Below, piece by piece: positions 1 through 38,100 of a stretch of DNA of 64,000 nucleotides; the stretch's first letter is position 1, and each line of letters begins with the position of its first letter. The notes below the pieces were generated by a model, which made no database searches, had not been told where the DNA came from, and saw nothing but the letters and a program-made list of their open reading frames with translations. The DNA is from Litoditis marina. Its lineage: Eukaryota; Nematoda; Chromadorea; Rhabditida; Rhabditidae. The stretch lies in the NCBI GenBank assembly GCA_964036275.1, contig OZ038440.1, positions 1,116,001-1,180,000 of the forward strand. Direction: 5' to 3'. The position numbers were made by a program, and so were the translations under genes.

Positions 1-26092
<26,092 letters not shown>

Positions 26093-27715
26093 CTGGAATA
26101 AAACATACACAACTAATACAATGTAATCTTTAACCCAACCACCTACATCATTTCAACATGCTGAGCTGAAAACCACGGCATTTTTACGTTTTCGTTGAAA
26201 ACACCAGCATCATTAGAGCTTTGAACCCAACTACGTAGTCTTTGAAAATAAACCGAACATACTATCAATATAATACACTATTTGCTACGGTTTTATAACT
26301 ATTATGATAGGAAAAAAGTTTATTTTACAAAGTAAAGTTCAAAAGTGTATCGGAAGCGTAAACGAGATTAATTTCATACGTCAAAAAAGGGCGCCAGTTC
26401 TGAGAATATTGCAGAACATGCGCACCGATCACCAAATCAATGTAACATATGAGCAAGGTACAAACTACACCGATTCATTAAACTGCATCTAGATGATAGA
26501 ATGTTCCACTCAGTGAAATAAAGTATGCAAAGCGAAACAGAACGTTGCGTGCTTCACAGGTTATGAATAAAAAACTGTTAACTTGAATTAGAACTTTTAT
26601 ATCATCAAGTTACAGTTCGGGTTAAAATGGAACATAAAATGAATAAGTGGAATTTTTTCTCCATTTTAAGTGATTTCTAGAATTCTTGTGAACCAACAAA
26701 GTTTCAGAATACTTGAATCGATACATAGGGAAATGAGAATCGTTCTTTCTCTTTGTTTCATGTGGAACAAATTCACAATGGTCTTGTGGGACTTATATTC
26801 GAGTATGTTTTTCATACCAAGTATAATCAATTTTCCTTTCAAATCTCTTGTGGTTTTCGATGTTCCAATGATTAACATACATTAGAAACACTTATCAGTT
26901 ATCTATCTCTCTTAAATCAATAATTAGAACTCGTTAACTGACGATAAATATCTAAATGTGCTATACGTTTCAAATACAGATATAACAAAACTGAGATTAA
27001 CTTCGATCAAGAAACCAGTTTTCCACTTCTGAAAGTTTCATATTGCACAATTAATAATTGATTCGTTCTCAGAGAAAGTATGCTAGAATATTTCGGCATC
27101 TTGATCCCATCGTGCGTCTCAAGCTTTACCTACTATTTCCAGAAAGTGGTATCCTCAACATTTGTGAGAGCAGAGAAATAGCGTATGTTTGAGGAGACGC
27201 AGGTTGGGAAATAGTAGCTGGAACGTTTCTGATTACGACCCCAGAACCTCATCAAACGTAAACCATATTTCATTCCACTCGAGTTTTATTTGCTATCAAT
27301 AACAGTAGAATACTTACTTTGGCATAAAAGTCATAATATGAGTCGTGGTGGGGTACATGCATGCTTCTGCAGGGGGTTACGAGACTGTCTTAGATAAGAA
27401 GGGAAGTCCCATGTCCGAGGGGGCTTAAGTAAACATAAATAAATCAAGAACAAAAAGTACACAACATGTAATAGACACGTAGGCATTGAAAGAAAAACTG
27501 AATAGAATTCTGAGACAACAAACAATATGTTTCTGATGGTATTTTCAAAGTAGTTATTCTTCTAATGTGTCAAAAGCTATGGAATGAAACGTTGATTGAA
27601 AGTAGCATTTGGATGTCTGGAAAGCAGTGCAAGTTGTTACAGCCCTTCAGTTATTACTCTGACATGAAAATATTCGTTCTTTCTCATGTTCTCTAAACGT
27701 CTCTCTCAGATTTCT

Positions 27716-27716
<1 letters not shown>

Positions 27717-27796
<80 letters not shown>

Positions 27797-27797
27797 A
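27717..27797. repeat. (CT)n microsatellite
   Basis: About 80 bp of almost pure CT, the longest uninterrupted microsatellite in the window. Confidence 0.95.
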
Positions 27798-30224
27798 TTC
27801 CCTAATAACGAGCTTCTCACTCTCTTTTCTCGATATCGGCTAGGTAGCGCTGGCACTGATCCAGTTCTTCTGAAACTGGAATTCCCTACTCGAGCCGCGT
27901 GCCCCCGCGCAACCCCTCACGTGTCAACAACTTTGAGATATTCAGCCCACGTACTAATACTTACCACTCTCTGATTATCCATGTTCTTTTATCTTTAAAA
28001 CTCCAAAAGATTCGAAAATAGGAAATTCTAGTGCCTCTTTCCCAAGTATTTCCCTAGTAAGTAGGAAGGTATTGTGACGTGTCGACCACTTTTCCGAGAT
28101 TCAACCCACATGATAAATCTTATTCTCCATGTTATTCTACCTTAAAGTTCTTCCGAGAAATAAATCCAGAGGATCCAAAAATTAAATATGAAACACTAGA
28201 TTCCAGTGCTAATCTAACACCTAGTAGCCTACTAAGCTATGGACAGCTTCGGAATAAGCTCAATCTATACAAATACTATTTTCCACCATTCTCAACCCAG
28301 ACATCATTTGAATTTCTCGCATTCCTTCATTTCTTGCATCATTTATGGGATTATGATTATGTGCTTCCTTATCGTTATGGCCAGTTATCATTTGAACCAG
28401 AGAAACAATTCATCATCTCTTTCGGCTGAGTAACAGACTTGAAAAACAAATAACATACATTATACTGTTCGAGTCATATACAAATTTATCATAATCACGT
28501 AAAACTAAATCGAGAACCAGAAGGTAATTACGTTCTATCTTTTCAGTCTGCATTCAAAACCTCGAAAATGAGTGCACCAAGAAAAACACACGACCATTTA
28601 CGTATACGTGAGAGACGCTTACTTACGACAAGGTTACTGAAATGAAGTGTTGTATTAGGACATACAAGAGAAATGATCGTAGTGCCTACGGGTTTTCAGT
28701 TTTTTCATTAAGAAACTTGAGGTTGAGTCCATTATTAAGCTATGTTTTATGTCTATTTCTCCAGTTTTGTTCGACTGATTCTTATCAAGAAAACAACTGA
28801 TCGATTCCTCGAAGTTGCTTGGTTTTCTTTGCTTTTCACCTTTCTTCTATTTTCTCGCCTAATCCTCTGGTTCTGGTAAACTTACTGTTTACCGACTCGC
28901 CGCTCAAATCTGTGCTCGATGGTCTACTATGCGCCAGTTGAAAACTGAATATGCGAATAACATTTGAATTGTGGTAATCAATACTACTAGATAGTTTGAA
29001 TTGTATTAATTCACACTTTCTATCATTCCTACATGACGTGCTACAGTGAGCATTTGTGAAATTGAAACTTCTGAAGCATATTTTGACGAAAAAAAAAGAA
29101 GTATTCCAGCAATTGAAAATACTCCTTTTTTTAAATGAGGTACACTCATCAAGTTGACTTATATACTTATGTTTGAGATTATTTCGGTTTATCATATTCA
29201 GAGACTGTAGATACATTGTATACAACGTTTCTTTTTCTTCTCGTTCAACGGGTCTGTCTGTCAGTGTTCTTTGCTTCTATCGTATCTGATTATCCTCCCA
29301 ATATCTCTATCAATCCCTCCTCTATTGACATTTTGGCATGTCTGTCATTTAACTGTCAACAGTGCAAATACTATATGAAATCACCAGGTTTATGGGCTTG
29401 TACGATTTTTAGTGACTGCTATGCAAATCTCATTCAGAAAGAAATCAGAAATGTCGGTAAATGTAATAAATCAAACTCTTTTGGATAAACTTAAAACTAA
29501 GTTTACGAGAGAAATGCTTAAAACTACTCTCGGAAGACCGCAGTGCTGTGCTCTGTAGACCACTTCCAAAAAATTATTGATGTGCTAGTAAATTAATCTC
29601 CACTTTCTAGAGAATGTTACTTTTGATAATACGATCTTTCTACGTACGAGCATTTCTCATGTCTGATATTTTTATTTTCTTCACTTTCCCTCTTTGATCC
29701 GTATTATTAGTGTTCAGTGAAAGATTTCTGTGATATGCCTCCCACGCATGAGTAAACGTTCTTGTCTCGTGCAACTTTTTTGTTCTTTTTCTGTCTCCCC
29801 CTCTCCTCCCCTTTCTCTATCTCTCGCCACCGCAGTGTAATCTAGCAGCCTCTTATGATCACGTAACATGCCTTATTTTACTTTCGTAATTATCAGATTT
29901 CCTCGTTTCCAAACTACTCTTCACCATTCTTCTTCACTTCTTTCTACCACGTTTTTTCTTCTACCCTTACTTGGAATCGAACGAATTTAATATTTATTGA
30001 TCTTTCTAACATTTCGCTAAGTACTATGAAAACTCGTGGAAGCGATGAACTTTCCGTCATTTGTATTTCTACAAACATCATTTTCGCGTGACTTCTCGAT
30101 TATTTTAGATGGGAAATTTCTACACTCATATAACTACATGTGACCATCAGTTCCCAAGTGACAATTGTACTACACATCCATCAGCACTTCAGTCCTGTGT
30201 CTCGTTGAGGGGGGTAGTTATTTC

Positions 30225-30475
30225 GAAATACAATCTCAAAATAGGTTCATTCCCTGGCCGGATCGATAATCTCGAGCTTCATCCCGGATGACCTATGAGC
30301 TGCCGCGCCAGCTTTACAGCCGCCCGTTTGTTTCCTGCGTCAATAGCGGGACACCGTGCCTTCTAAGTGTCTGGTGACGGTATCAAAACCGTGCGGCAAT
30401 GGCATACAATTCATCGAAACTGCGCGGCAGTGGCAAATACTTGGCTACCGATTAGGCTCGGAGTATTGCGTTTTT
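30225..30475. other. GC-rich island of unknown nature
   Basis: A ~250-bp block clearly richer in G+C than the flanks. It contains two related segments, AAACCGTGCGGCAATGGCAT and AAACTGCGCGGCAGTGGCAA. No long frame or splice pair supports an exon. It could be promoter, non-coding RNA or repeat debris; I cannot decide. Confidence 0.3.
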
Positions 30476-31523
30476 TACACTTCAATTTGAGTTCTGGTGA
30501 CGCAATTGACGTAAGAACATGTGATCTACTTCTTAATTTTACTCTGTGAGGTCAAAACTCTATGAAGTCAAAGATTCATTCGAACGCAAGAATAATATTT
30601 CGTGAAATAACCACAAAATAATTGGCAAGTATGAGCGAGCATGAAAGTTTGAAAGTTAGACGTGGCCATGATGTTGATCTGGAATATTTCGTAACCAACT
30701 TCTAGTTGTTTTTGGTATATTCATTGTATCTGTTCTGTTTACAGTCCGAATTGTTGTTGGGAAGCTTTGTTGATCGTGCCGTTATTCAGTGTTCGCGAGA
30801 CTGGAAAACATAAAAGATGGTGTGCTTGTCCAGATTGAATTAGCCGTGTGTTCCAGTTTTCTTGTGATTAACCATGTCTTAATCTTGAAAACAGACTCAA
30901 TTTCACCCGATGATGAGTAGTTAATGGATCAGACTCCGTTATTTTTCGAATAGTGTGTTCCGAGTGGAGAAAAAGTTTCAAGTGAAGTATGAGAACTCTG
31001 TACGAAGTTTTGTACCCTGTGCAACACTTTTCTTGATACAGTTTACTGTACAAATAACTAAATATTCAAGTGTTAGTACCACTGTTATTTGAATTGTTTT
31101 ACTTCTCATCTATAATTGTTCAATTAGATCAACGAACTGCGCCTATAGATACTGAACCGACTGAACTGAAAAAACTGAACTGAATTTCGTCACATCGGTT
31201 TTTCCGCGCTGCACCGAAATTCCTGACCCGACTTTTCCGTGTTGTCTCAAGATTCTTTGCTCTCTCGAGACACACTCAGAATGAAGTTCATACCTACGTA
31301 ACTTTTGTTCAAATATGAAACAGCGCTGCACTTTTGGGCCGGAAAATGCTAAATACTTTTTTGTTAGTGCTATGTAATGTGCTACTCACATCCCTACTCA
31401 ACTTTACTGGCCAACATTTCTTTCACGTCGAAAAACTCGATTCACGTGTTTGTACCTGAGCTCTAGATGAGTATTATTATTTCACATATAGCTCTAACGG
31501 AAATCTTAGAGATATTTTCATAG

Positions 31524-31765
31524 TTACCTAGTAGGGTTGTTAATCGAGTTGAAAATTTCGAGTTTTTCGAGTTTCAGAAAATTCGAGTATTTCGAGTTTC
31601 GAGTTTTTCGAGTTTTCGAAATTTCGAGTTTTTCGAGTTTCGAGTTTTTCGAGTTCTGAAATTTTCGAGTTTTTCGAGTTTCGAGTTGAACTCGAAACTC
31701 GAAATTTCGAGTTTATTTCGAGTTTTTCGAGTTCGAGTTTATTTTTTAACAACCCTATTACCTAG
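31524..31765. mobile_element. Non-autonomous hAT-type element with exact 8-bp target duplication
   Basis: The 226-bp element spans 31532-31757. Its terminal inverted repeats TAGGGTTGTTAA are flanked by identical TTACCTAG octamers at 31524-31531 and 31758-31765. An 8-bp duplication with a YAGGG-type terminus is the hAT signature. The interior is almost entirely TTTCGAG/TTTTTCGAG repeats with a short inverted part near 31685, giving foldback potential. No transposase is encoded. Confidence 0.9.
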
Positions 31766-32504
31766 TATACCAAAATTGAATGAAGTAACACAATTATTCT
31801 ACTTTTTGAACTACGATGTACGCGTTTCACGTACTTTCGAATTATTTGGTGTGGTCAACTAGCCGTTTAACTAGATAAAGTGAGGTTTTTCATTCTGTGT
31901 TAATTGTCACCGGCTACGATCATATGTTTCGAATATACGAGCGGTCAGTGCGTAGTTACAACCGGGGGGCAGTTGGTGTCCCCCCTCAATAGCACCAGCC
32001 CTGCGTGTCTGGCTGACTAACTCAGAGATACTTTTTCATCACTGAATTACTAATATGTGTAACCCTAATTGCTTTGTACTCCAACCTTTTAGCTAACTCA
32101 GAGAACCTTTTTCAACAGCTACATAGTTTTTAAAGCAATTCTGGTAACATGTTAAACCTTTTTTCTGTGGTTCTCTTCAACATTGATTTTGTAGATGTAC
32201 CTCAACGACAGGAACTTCCATACAATTAGTTCCGAAAATATTGTATGGCCCAATACAACCGAGTATCTTATTTGGATTGTATAAAAATAGATTTAAACCA
32301 TAAATTTAACGGTTTTTGTGGCATTTTGGATGATTCAAAATCAACAAACCCATCTACACCTATCTGTGTTCAAACTTCAACATAAACGAATCGATCGATC
32401 AAAATTTAAGTTTAAATTGTTGATTTTTATTTTTAATCTTATAGAGAATTTTGAAGTTCCTTTTAAGTCGGTCGATTGCTATACGTTTCTTGTGTTCGCT
32501 TTGT

Positions 32505-33930
32505 TGTTATCGCGCGGAGCGCGAAGCGCTCTGCGTGAGTTGTCTTTGGTTTGGCCATTGCGGACTCGTTTTTTCCTTTTAATTAACAAAAATCTTCAAA
32601 CATCATCTTTTTTTGAAAACTAAAAGGAGAGAACGTTAGAGAATCCCGAACTGAACATTGTGTGAAAATTTCAGCCAAATCGGATTATTTTCGCCTGAGT
32701 TATGGTTTCGTGTCGTTGTTGAAAAGTTCCGCCGTAATTCGTCCCTCGTCAGTCGTCAGTCGTCCCTCACGGAATTCTGTCCGCATCGTAGTGGAAAAAC
32801 TACTAAACCAATTTGGCTGAAATTTGAAACATCTATTCTATGGCAAAAGTTAGCTCGTCGCGCCAACTATGAGATGTATATGTAATCTCTGGCGCCGGGC
32901 GCGGGCGCCAATAGGCGCCAAAAACGACTATTGGAAAAACTATCGAACCGATTTAGCTGTAATTTGAAACATGAGTTCTAATGCAGAATTTAGCCCGTCG
33001 CGCCAAATATGAGATGTATAGCTCCTCATTGGCGCCGGGCGCGGGCGCCAATAGGCGCCAAAAACCACTATTGGAAAAACTACCGAACCGATTTAGCTGA
33101 AATTTGAAACATGAGTTATAATGCAGAAGTTAGCCCGTCGCGCCAAATATGAGATGTATAGCTCCTCATTGGCGCCGGGCGCTGGCGCCAATAGGCGCCA
33201 AAAACCACTATTGGAAAAACTACCGAACCGATTTAGCTGAAATTTGAAACATGAGTTATAATGCAAAAGTTAGCCCGTCGCGCCAAATATGAGATGAATA
33301 CATCATCATTGGCGCCCGGCGCTGGCGCCAATAGGCGCCAATAGGCGCCAAAAACGGCAAAACACTATTTATCGTCAACTAAAATGTTGAACACTAATAG
33401 AAATTGAATAAATTGGTGAAAAGTGTGAAAGTCTTTTTCCAAAACTGAAATTTTTCTTCTGGCGCTCGAACCAGGCGCCAGATGGCGTCAAAACCCAAAC
33501 TCACGACAGCGTCAATGGAATCGTCTGAAATTCGGTACACTAAATAACTATCACATGGCAAGTATGCTCAATCTGAAAATCAAAAAAGTTCTGTTGGCAC
33601 TGTGCGCTGGCGCCAATTGGCGCCAAAGTTGGAAAAATATCAGTTATCGTCAATCAAACTGTTTCGAGTTAACAGATATTGAATATTCCAATGTGAAATA
33701 AAGATCCACAAATTCAAAATCGAATTTTATCGTCTGGCTCGGAACAGACGCCAAATGGCGCCAAAACAAAAACACACGAAACTGACAATCGAATAGTTTG
33801 AATATTGCTCCATTCAGTAATTGACACATGTAGTGTGTACTGGTAGCTCAAAAACCTAGAAAATTTAGTTTCGTTCTGGCGCCAGACGCGTGTGTCAATT
33901 GACGCAGGAATGAAAAAAAGTTTCAACGCA
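32505..33930. mobile_element. Composite repetitive element A (GC-rich hairpin head plus tandem arrays)
   Basis: The head at 32510-32575 contains AGCGCGAAGCGCT, a 5-bp-stem hairpin, followed by TTGTCTTTGGT. Then come a TTTCAGCCAAATCGG block, a CGTCAGT/CGTCCCTC tract, the 140-bp array at 32791-33360, and two longer (~280 bp) degenerate units to about 33930, each with GGCGCC. The same head, middle block and pre-array block recur in the same order at 60.87 kb. Non-coding. Element class unknown. Confidence 0.65.
32791..33360. repeat. 140-bp tandem array rich in GGCGCC
   Basis: Units are exactly 140 bp apart: the same GGCGCC palindrome starts at 32891, 33031, 33171 and 33311. Each unit has AAAAACTACCGAACCGATTT, then GAAATTTGAAACATGAG, then GTCGCGCCAAATATGAGATG, then a cluster of three GGCGCC sites. 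Later copies differ by a few bases; the first is the most diverged. Confidence 0.93.
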
Positions 33931-34262
33931 GGTTTTTGATGTGGTATTGGAAATAATGGCTATATTGTAAGTGAGTTGGTGTCTCTAATTGTAGATTTGT
34001 CAATGGCGTCAATCCCCATCGCTTATCGCCGCTAAAAGCGGTGTACATGTCAATCGCAACGTTTAGCGTTTTTGTTCAGTTGTTGATAGTCACAGAGCCA
34101 GTAACCTGCGTTATATTACAACACCAGCAATTTTATGGTCTGCATTCGGCTTCGTGCACACACAAAACTGAGATTCCCATATTAATATAATGAGTTCACA
34201 AGATCCATTCTGTGAAAAGGCAACATATGAAGTTGTAGGAGTACAACTAGCAAAAAAAGGAC

Positions 34263-34635
34263 AATTAGTAAAAAGTGGGGGAACCAACAAATGTGTGAGT
34301 TGTGTTTGGTTCGACCTTGATATCAGCAAAAAGTGAACGATACGAATTGCTGTGATACTGTAGCAGAAGTATTCTGCAAAAATAGAACAATACAAATGTT
34401 GCACAATGGTTCACAACGCACGCATGTCGTCAAAGTACTCATGAAATACCCTTCGGCAATTTCTGAAATATCATGCGGGCTTCGTGAACCATTGTGCAAC
34501 ATTTGTATTGTTCTATTTTTGCAGAATACTTCTGCTACAGTATCACAGCAATTCGTATCGTTCACTTTTTGCTGATATCAAGGTCGAACCAAACACAACT
34601 CACACATTTGTTGGTTCCCCCACTTTTTACTAATT
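34263..34635. mobile_element. Foldback element, 373 bp, with ~150-bp arms
   Basis: Arms 34263-34414 and 34484-34635 are reverse complements with almost no mismatch, around a 69-bp centre. The terminus is AATTAGTAAAAAGTGGGGGA. Because the arms match so well, the same peptide frame appears on both strands; it is not a gene. High arm identity implies recent insertion or gene conversion. The AAAAAGTGGGGG core is shared with the element at 62529. Confidence 0.9.
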
Positions 34636-35115
34636 ATACCTGACTTTCCATTAAAACCAAATATTTTCCTAGGGCTGTCCACAATAGCACTGACGCTCGG
34701 AATATAGATACAAACGTAGCTTTAAATTTTAACAAACATATTCAAGAATACTTTCAAACATTATTAAATATTCGCCAGTGCAACACTGGAGTTTTCTACC
34801 GATCTCGCTGCCAACTTAATACTCAATCGATGAAGTTTCTTTCGCCGTTCTCATGAAGAATGAACACATGTTTGTCATTCGAACGCATCCGATCTGCCGG
34901 AATATTCTGGCTCTTCTCTTCTTCACATTTTTTCCAGATTGAATCCCACTGTGTTTTAAACACTATTTTCATGTCTACTGTTCATTCAATCCAATGTATT
35001 TTTCTTTCACAGTGCATTATAGCTTGCATTTGGCTATGCATTCCATGAATGTAACTTGCTTATGAAGTTGATTCAGTTTTAACACTTTTTCTATGATTTT
35101 GCGTTTTCATAGGGT

Positions 35116-35131
35116 TTTTTTATTCTAGAAA
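35116..35131 (+). promoter_or_regulatory. 3' splice acceptor, possible trans-splice site, of tropomodulin
   Basis: TTTTTTATTCTAG ends at 35128 and the start codon follows 4 bp later. In nematodes this arrangement commonly marks spliced-leader addition. It could also end an ordinary 5'-UTR intron. Confidence 0.5.
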
Positions 35132-38100
35132 ATGACCGAACACGCCGGAAACGGTTTGGATGAACTGATGACGGACGAGGACTTCGTCAAGGCAATAGAG
35201 GCGATGGGAGGGGAGGAGGACGGAGATATCGGGGAACTACTCAGTCAGGATTCACTTATTATTTTAAATTCAGGGATATGCTGACTACGATTACAATACA
35301 AAATCAGTATTTGGACATGTTTCTGAACTCTTTCATGAGTTCAGTTTTCTGAGCACTTGGTTCATCGGGAAGTCAGTACAATTGGCAGCCATTATTCTAC
35401 TTCAGAAGCCTGGGTAAGGATGAACCCAAAACGAGTATAGCTATATTGGCTTTGAACGAAAAGATAAAAGGTTTCCGGCTATAATCGAAGTTTCGCGCAT
35501 GATTAGTGCTCGTTTTCCAGAAGCCATGAATGAGAACCGAATAATTTCCTGGGAAGAGGCGGAGAGGATTCTACAGGATACCGGTACGGAACCGGTGAAG
35601 AGCAGCCTCCCCCCTCAGACACGACCCTCCGAACCAGACAATGATACAGGTAATCTGGTGGAAAAATAATGACTAAACGTAACCGAAAATAGTGTAAAGT
35701 AACTACAAAGTTTATAGAATGAAAAAGTTGCGAGGGTAAAACCGTGAAGCATTCCGTATCGAAATATGAATGTGTAAATACTATAAATTATGGAGTAAAT
35801 AGAATTTTCACGGTTTAGCACCGAAAATTATACCCACCTGATTGGTGTAAAACAAATTGCAACTAGTTGCAGCTCTGAATTTTGACGTAGATTGAGGAAT
35901 GGGTAATCAATGGTCCTTGAAAACCGTAAATGACAAAATGTGAGTTTCAGTTTGGTCTTAACATACAGATCAATTACGGAACGTTGCTCAAATTCATCCG
36001 GTCCAAACCACAATCACATCAGATCGATTTCCTCACAGCAATGCCTCGATACGAAGTGTTTCTAAATTCAAGTTTTCAGATGTGGAAAAGTGTATACAGA
36101 GGCTAAACGACAACGATCCCACCCTCAAGGAAATTAACCTGAATAATATGAAGGTAAGCTTACATATTTGTTCACTAATTCACAACAAACATATTTCAAC
36201 TCTCTGCCGTTCACGTTATTGTTAACAGATTCTCAACTGAACTACTAGAGTAAACTACACGTTTCTACAATTTCAGCGCACCCCTGTTCCCCAAGTGAAG
36301 CGTATCATAGAAGCCTTGGCCTACAATGAGTTCTGTGAACGGTTGAGTCTCGCTAATATGTCGTTGTACGACAATGATGTAGCGGTGAGTTGAGGAACAA
36401 ATATCTCTTGGATATTTTGAAATTTCAACCTAATTTTAATAACTTATTACTGATCATTCCATTAATATTCGTGAAATATTATGGAGGGGTGAAATTAGCG
36501 GTTTTTCTTAAGTTTAATACTCTTTGACTCTGTGTTTTCGTATCAGTTCAGTTCGCTAAATCTTACTGGAAACGAATGAGATAACCGAGGTATAGATCGT
36601 TTTATTCCGTTACATTTTGTTGAGATCAAATTTCTCCTGTTTTTGAATACAGTACTGTCGTGTACACTCCCTGGATAATTACTGTTAACATACGTGAAAC
36701 GACCATAGGCGTCCACACACGCCAACATATTGATTGACGTGAAACCTTTACGACAGTAGAACGACCCTCCATTCTCACTCGGAGTTGTTAGACGTATTTG
36801 GCATCCGTCCACCGCTCCAACCACATCTGAATTAAGCGTATCAAAAAAAACAGCGATCTACCATAACTGTAAACCCAAGCCGAACATAAACAAATTCTTT
36901 TGGGAATAAAAAGTTTGTGAGAAATTCGAACATTCTTACTATTCGAATCTCTAGTCACTTTGAATTGCACTGATTAGCCAATGGGTATCATACCTTTATA
37001 AGTTGAGCCGCAGTGTCTGCTTCATCAAAACTATGTACTTGTTTTAAATTTCCCAATGTAAACAACATAATGCCTTCAATTTATGAAAACTCACTAGGAA
37101 GTTTTCCAGTTCTCGCGAATTCATGAGCTTTCATTGCGCAATAGTTTGGATCAGTGTATGAGAATGGCATGAAGCGGTCCAGAAATGGCTTTTCAGTAAG
37201 CGCACAGATAACTTTCCAGCAGCATTTGGAGACTGTAGTCTGACAGACACCGAGAGCGTCTGCCAGCACTTGTTGATGAGCATTCGTAGCGAGATATCGA
37301 AGTCCAATTAATACCTAAAACATCGAGAGCAGTGTGGTTTATAGTCGACACATCTTGCTCTTCTTCTTTCTCACAACATCTCACCATCACACTTCCTCAC
37401 TAGCTCACTATCTCTTCATCTATCTGGCCACCGACCTATCCATATTTCCCCTCCCCTCCCTTTTTTTATTTTTCTCTCTTTCAGTTATAAATTTGGTGTA
37501 ATTCACCTAGAAAAATGTTTTTAAAATCTATAAAATCTCCAACCTTCATTCTGTGAGAAACGCTCCAATTATCAATGTGATATTCTTCCATGAAGGGAAG
37601 CAGAAGATCACAAACACGTGCCAGTTTCTGTGGCGTCGTTCGATATTTCAATCGAATTAGAGCTTCATTATCCGCAAACACTTCATAGGGATCTTTGCGA
37701 ACGTATCTAATGTTTCTCGTGCGTCGCTGGGCCACCAAAAGCATGGCCATGATCTTTCTGGGAGTAGGTAGTAGATTGAACACGAAAATCACCTCAACAG
37801 CGTACTCGGGCAGAGCAAAAATTTAGATCAGTAACATAAAAAATAGTTCGAAAATTAGGAAGGTTATAAAAAATTTTGTAAAATAGTAGCTTAGTTGCCA
37901 ACTAGTTCACAACCATGAGTTCAACCTGCGCATGGATGTGGCCAGATAGTTCAGCGCGAAGCTGACCTTTTTAGGAGACTTTGCTACGGTGCCTGTTTAG
38001 GAACTATACCATAATAGAAATCATAACAAATAGTAATAGATTTTCTTGCAGACTCTCATCACTGTGGTGGAAATGAATCAGACCCTGAAAAAGATCAACT

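Larger units (their letters stand above)
26093..35131. other. Divergent intergenic region, repeat-dense
   Basis: Lies between the 5' ends of the PKD (minus) and tropomodulin (plus) genes, so regulatory sequence of both should lie here; no promoter motif is clear. Open frames of 90-116 aa at 28.1 and 29.2 kb have no recognisable domain and are near the length expected by chance. Two weakly similar blocks at 27919 and 28076 suggest a local duplication. Repeats below are listed separately. Confidence 0.6.

Noticed and set aside
28061..28429. 116-aa plus-strand frame as a gene
   Set aside because: No start methionine, no clear splice sites and no domain; length is near chance for this much sequence, and part resembles a nearby duplicated block.
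29216..29488. 90-aa Cys-containing frame with a hydrophobic start, as a secreted protein
   Set aside because: The hydrophobic start and six Cys are suggestive, but there is no supporting promoter, acceptor or homology; chance is more likely.
34323..34575. Two near-identical 80-aa proteins on opposite strands
   Set aside because: Again a by-product of a long inverted repeat.
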